Source of the DNA: Struthio camelus
Taxonomy: Eukaryota > Chordata > Aves > Struthioniformes > Struthionidae
Direction: 5' to 3'
Length of the DNA stretch: 64,000 bases
Assembly (NCBI RefSeq): GCF_040807025.1
Contig: NC_090967.1
Span: forward strand, 308,001-372,000
Shown here: positions 61,501-64,000 of the stretch, piece by piece
How the letters are laid out: each line of letters starts with the position of its first letter
How positions within the stretch are numbered: position 1 is the first letter of the stretch
Translations under genes and position numbers: made by a program
The notes under the pieces: generated by a model
Told to the model about the DNA's origin: nothing
The model's database searches: none
The model's input: only the letters and a program-made list of their open reading frames with translations

Positions 61501-63803
61501 GGAAAGCGAGGTGGTTCGGAGTCTGCGCTGGCGGGGAGAGTAAATCCAGTACCTCCCATCTGTGAACTGGATGGCCAGGGGGCAAGTGAGGTGAGAAAGG
61601 AAACAGAGGAGAAAAGGATGATGTGAAAGAGAGGATGAAAGAGAAAGCAAAACAAGGGGTTGGGCAACTCCAGGCCTGAATGGATCAGCAGGCAGGAAAG
61701 CCTTGCACGGGAAGAGCAGCGCCCCTGCCCTGCCATAGTCTCTGCACCTTTATTCCCCTGGGGGTGAAGAGGAGGATAAAGTGCTTTCCCTTCTGAAGCA
61801 GATTTCCTGGGACTTGCCAAAAATCCTTCTCTGCACACAGCCTCCCTTCACTGACCATTGCTCCTGGAATGCTCCTGTAGAGCAGCTGCGGTCCAAACCT
61901 CACTGCACTCAAGTACAGCCTTACCTGAGCTGCAGTTTAAGTGATTTTCCAAGGAGTGTGCCCGTGGGAACCCAAATCAGCTTTTCCCTTCATCCCAGCA
62001 GTGAGGGAAACACTCCACAGCACACGACACACATTTAATGCAAAACTCAAGGGCTGAGATGAGGTATGAAATGCTGATGAGCAGTCAGTCATGCTCTCTG
62101 TGAACACACACTGTACAAAGACAGCTTCCTCCAGAAAAAGAGCAGTCCCTGGAAAGTCAGGAGGAGTCCATATGCTCAGGGACAGGGAAGAACAGGAACT
62201 GACCCTCACTAGAAGACAGCTGCCAGTGGAGCAGGCAGTATCTGCAGACAGCTTGCACACAGCTGCCATCCACAGGCAAAGAAAGAGCAGCCAGTGTTAG
62301 AGGGAGCTGTTTGCATTTTGAACAGCATGCATAAAACCCCAAACAGACAAGCTCTTAAAATGGAGCTGATTCCTTCTGCAGCTCCCACAAGCCTCTAAAT
62401 GACTCGGTAACGAGTGAGCAGTTCTGCAGCAGAGTCATGCAAGCGCAGGGGAAGCCAAATGTTGCTGGTTTTAGGTTAGCCTGAAAGAGCTTATCACAGG
62501 GTTCAGCTCTTCTCTACTGCCATGTATCTGACAGCAATGTGTTGGAGCAGGGAGAAGCCACCTCCTTTAATGAGAAGGCTCCAGTGCCAGGACAGGGAGT
62601 AGGAATGTCACAGGTCAGACCATTAGCCCTGCACTGCTCTGGGAGTCCAAGGGACAGGCACATGTTGCTGAACTCCTTTCCAGTCTGCAGAAGCTGCTCA
62701 GAGGTGGGAGCTGACTGAGGAATACAGCACCAGGCTCCACGGCACTCTGCTGCCAACCAACAACCACCTCACTTACTCCCTGTCTCAGTACTAGATTTCC
62801 ACTGCACCATCTAATGCATCTGCCTGCAGGGAAAGGAAAAGCCAGATTTCACCAGAGCCTGAGGTCAGCCCCACTGCAACAACCTCCGTTCTGGCTCTAG
62901 GCCACCACAACACGCTTGGGCGCAGGAAAGCAGCAAGGCGCTCTGGCTGAGGAAGGCAGGAGATTCACTTTGGCTTATCTCAGAAGTGAATATGCTGGCC
63001 TAGTAAAGCTCTTCAGTGCTTGTGCTTAGAAGTAGAGTAGCACATCTACAGTTACATATACAGCAGCAGTGTCACCTGTTTGGGTCCCATGACATGCTAC
63101 TTCAAGTTCTTCAAGGGTTAATCCAGTTCCCTAGATTCAAAAATCTGTCCAGCATTAAGATCTCGAGGTGCTTGACACAAGGATGGCATAGGGCAGACCG
63201 CTGCCCCTCACCCGACTGCCTGAATTCAGACCAACCATTCACATTACACCCCTAACGAGCCAGGCAGAGAAGGTATCTTACAAAGTATATGTCTGTGACC
63301 GGCACATCATCTTCATCGGAGGCCTGGCTTGCTGGTTCGGAGGCCTGGCTGGCCGTCTCCACTTCTATTGTAGCTGTGGACATTGCAGTGGCACAGGCTG
63401 AAGAAGCTGCCTCTCTGGAGGAGGGAAGAAATGACACAGTCTAGTGATTGTGATCAAAAAAAGAAGGAGCAAGCAAGACTGATTTACTGCACAGATGCTC
63501 CATTTTCACATCCAGAAAGATCAGATCAGGTCAGGCTAGAAGCAGCAGTGCTCAGCAGTGTCTCACTGAACTGCCTATGGGAGCACCTATCTCTCCAGGA
63601 AAGTTGGCAACCTACAAAACCAGCTTCTAGCTCAAGTCCCACAGATTAAATGACACTAGGCAGGGCTCCGTCAAGCCATCAAACCCTCAAACACTCACTC
63701 TTTGTCGTCTTCTTCAGGAGCTACAATCTCAACATCGCACTTGGGTTCCAGCTCTACGCTGATCTGCTGAAGCTCTTCTTCAACCCGCACCTCCTCGTGT
63801 GAC
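58586..63803 (-). CDS. PIP5K1C: PIP5K1C C-terminal exons (PI4P 5-kinase type I gamma), partial
   Basis: Exons in the window: 63803-63699, 63414-63282, 61566-61492 (alternative), 59076-58993 (alternative) and a terminal exon starting at 58588 whose first codon is TAA (58588-58586). They encode the family tail. [20 protein letters not shown] corresponds to human EEDLQQITVQVEPACSVEI, and [18 protein letters not shown] leads into VTDIYF, the end of the short isoform. The kinase domain lies to the right of the window. The enzyme makes PI(4,5)P2 from PI4P at focal adhesions and synapses, and its tail isoforms bind talin and AP2. All internal junctions after DIYF are phase 0, so each tail exon can be included or skipped without shifting frame. 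CACTIN lies downstream on the same strand. Confidence 0.96.
58993..59076 (-). CDS. PIP5K1C: PIP5K1C alternative exon encoding the talin-binding tail
   Basis: This 84-nt, phase-0 exon encodes 28 residues, [17 protein letters not shown] then [11 protein letters not shown], the same length as the human gamma90 tail. The WVYSPLHY core is the known talin FERM and AP2 binding motif. The acceptor is GGCAG at 59081-59077 and the donor GTAAGT starts at 58992. The terminal exon then supplies the TAA, so the isoform ends ESDT as in human. Confidence 0.95.
60999..61050. repeat. A-rich/C-rich low-complexity tract in a PIP5K1C intron
   Basis: AAAACAAAAACAAAAAACAG runs into mostly C with a few T and A, then CAAAAAACCCC. 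Simple sequence only. Confidence 0.7.
61492..61566 (-). CDS. PIP5K1C: PIP5K1C alternative exon of the i3/i4 tail type
   Basis: This 75-nt, phase-0 exon encodes 25 residues, [20 protein letters not shown] then LSSGT; the human counterpart has 26. The acceptor is CCATCCAG and the donor GTAAGT starts at 61491. Inclusion gives a longer neuronal-type tail. Reading past the donor would add VSEHAST and stop at 61468. Its YWIYSP resembles the WVYSP of the next exon, suggesting an ancient exon duplication. Confidence 0.9.
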
Positions 63804-63990
63804 CTGGAGAGCCAAAGACACACAGGCCCAAATGCTTAGTTTGGCGCTGTGCTGCCTCTACTCACGCACAGTTCTCAATTTTAGGCCAGTGTAAATCAGC
63901 CCTGAGTCAGCCTCTCACCCTGCCACTGGCCATGGGAGCGAGCTGTACCGGTCTGCCTCGGCACATGGCAGCCTGCGGCCAGCCACTCAC

Positions 63991-64000
63991 AGCCACTGAG
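63991..64000 (-). CDS. PIP5K1C: Possible 3' end of the preceding PIP5K1C exon
   Basis: At the right edge the minus strand reads CTCAGTGGCT|GTGAGT, a good donor whose phase (two bases of a codon) fits the next exon start at 63803. Only ten bases are visible, so it cannot be confirmed by translation. Confidence 0.35.

Overview
This window looks like a compact, GC-rich piece of a bird genome. Introns are short, CpG islands mark each promoter, and a CR1 LINE ends in the ATTCTGTG-type 3' repeat common in birds. Crocodilians and turtles also carry CR1, so they remain less likely alternatives; the species cannot be named from the sequence. Six host genes lie in the order and orientation known from human 19p13.3 and, from memory, chicken chromosome 28: MFSD12(-), HMG20B(+), GIPC3(+), TBXA2R(-), CACTIN(-), PIP5K1C(-). 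Five have complete or nearly complete coding sequences. I built the exon models by hand from splice sites, reading phase and family resemblance. CACTIN, HMG20B, GIPC3 and TBXA2R sum to whole codon numbers.

Layout. 0-11.6 kb: MFSD12 (nine coding exons, 3' terminus unresolved at the left edge) with a CpG-island promoter. 11.6-19.1 kb: intergenic, with a 5'-truncated CR1, an older CR1 relic, two minisatellites and an AT-rich unique island. 19.1-28.3 kb: HMG20B with a CpG promoter carrying CCAAT boxes and an octamer. 29.3-33.1 kb: GIPC3. 33.3-43.1 kb: TBXA2R, convergent with GIPC3, with two coding exons and a probable distal CpG promoter near 42.5 kb. 43-48 kb: intergenic with a 19-bp minisatellite. 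48.0-53.9 kb: CACTIN with an ISRE-like motif in its promoter. 54-64 kb: the 3' part of PIP5K1C, with alternative C-terminal exons including the talin-binding tail, plus a probable 3' UTR of about 4.5 kb holding an old MIR/L3-like retroposon relic.

The genes do not form one pathway. They encode a lysosome/melanosome transporter, an LSD1-CoREST subunit, an inner-ear PDZ adaptor, the thromboxane receptor, a splicing-linked immune regulator and a PI(4,5)P2-synthesising kinase. This is an old vertebrate synteny block. I found no CRISPR array, tRNA, rRNA, retrovirus or clearly new system. The more interesting points are regulatory or isoform-level: the ISRE beside CACTIN, the PIP5K1C tail exons, the unresolved MFSD12 terminus, the GIPC3 start choice and several promoter-adjacent minisatellites.
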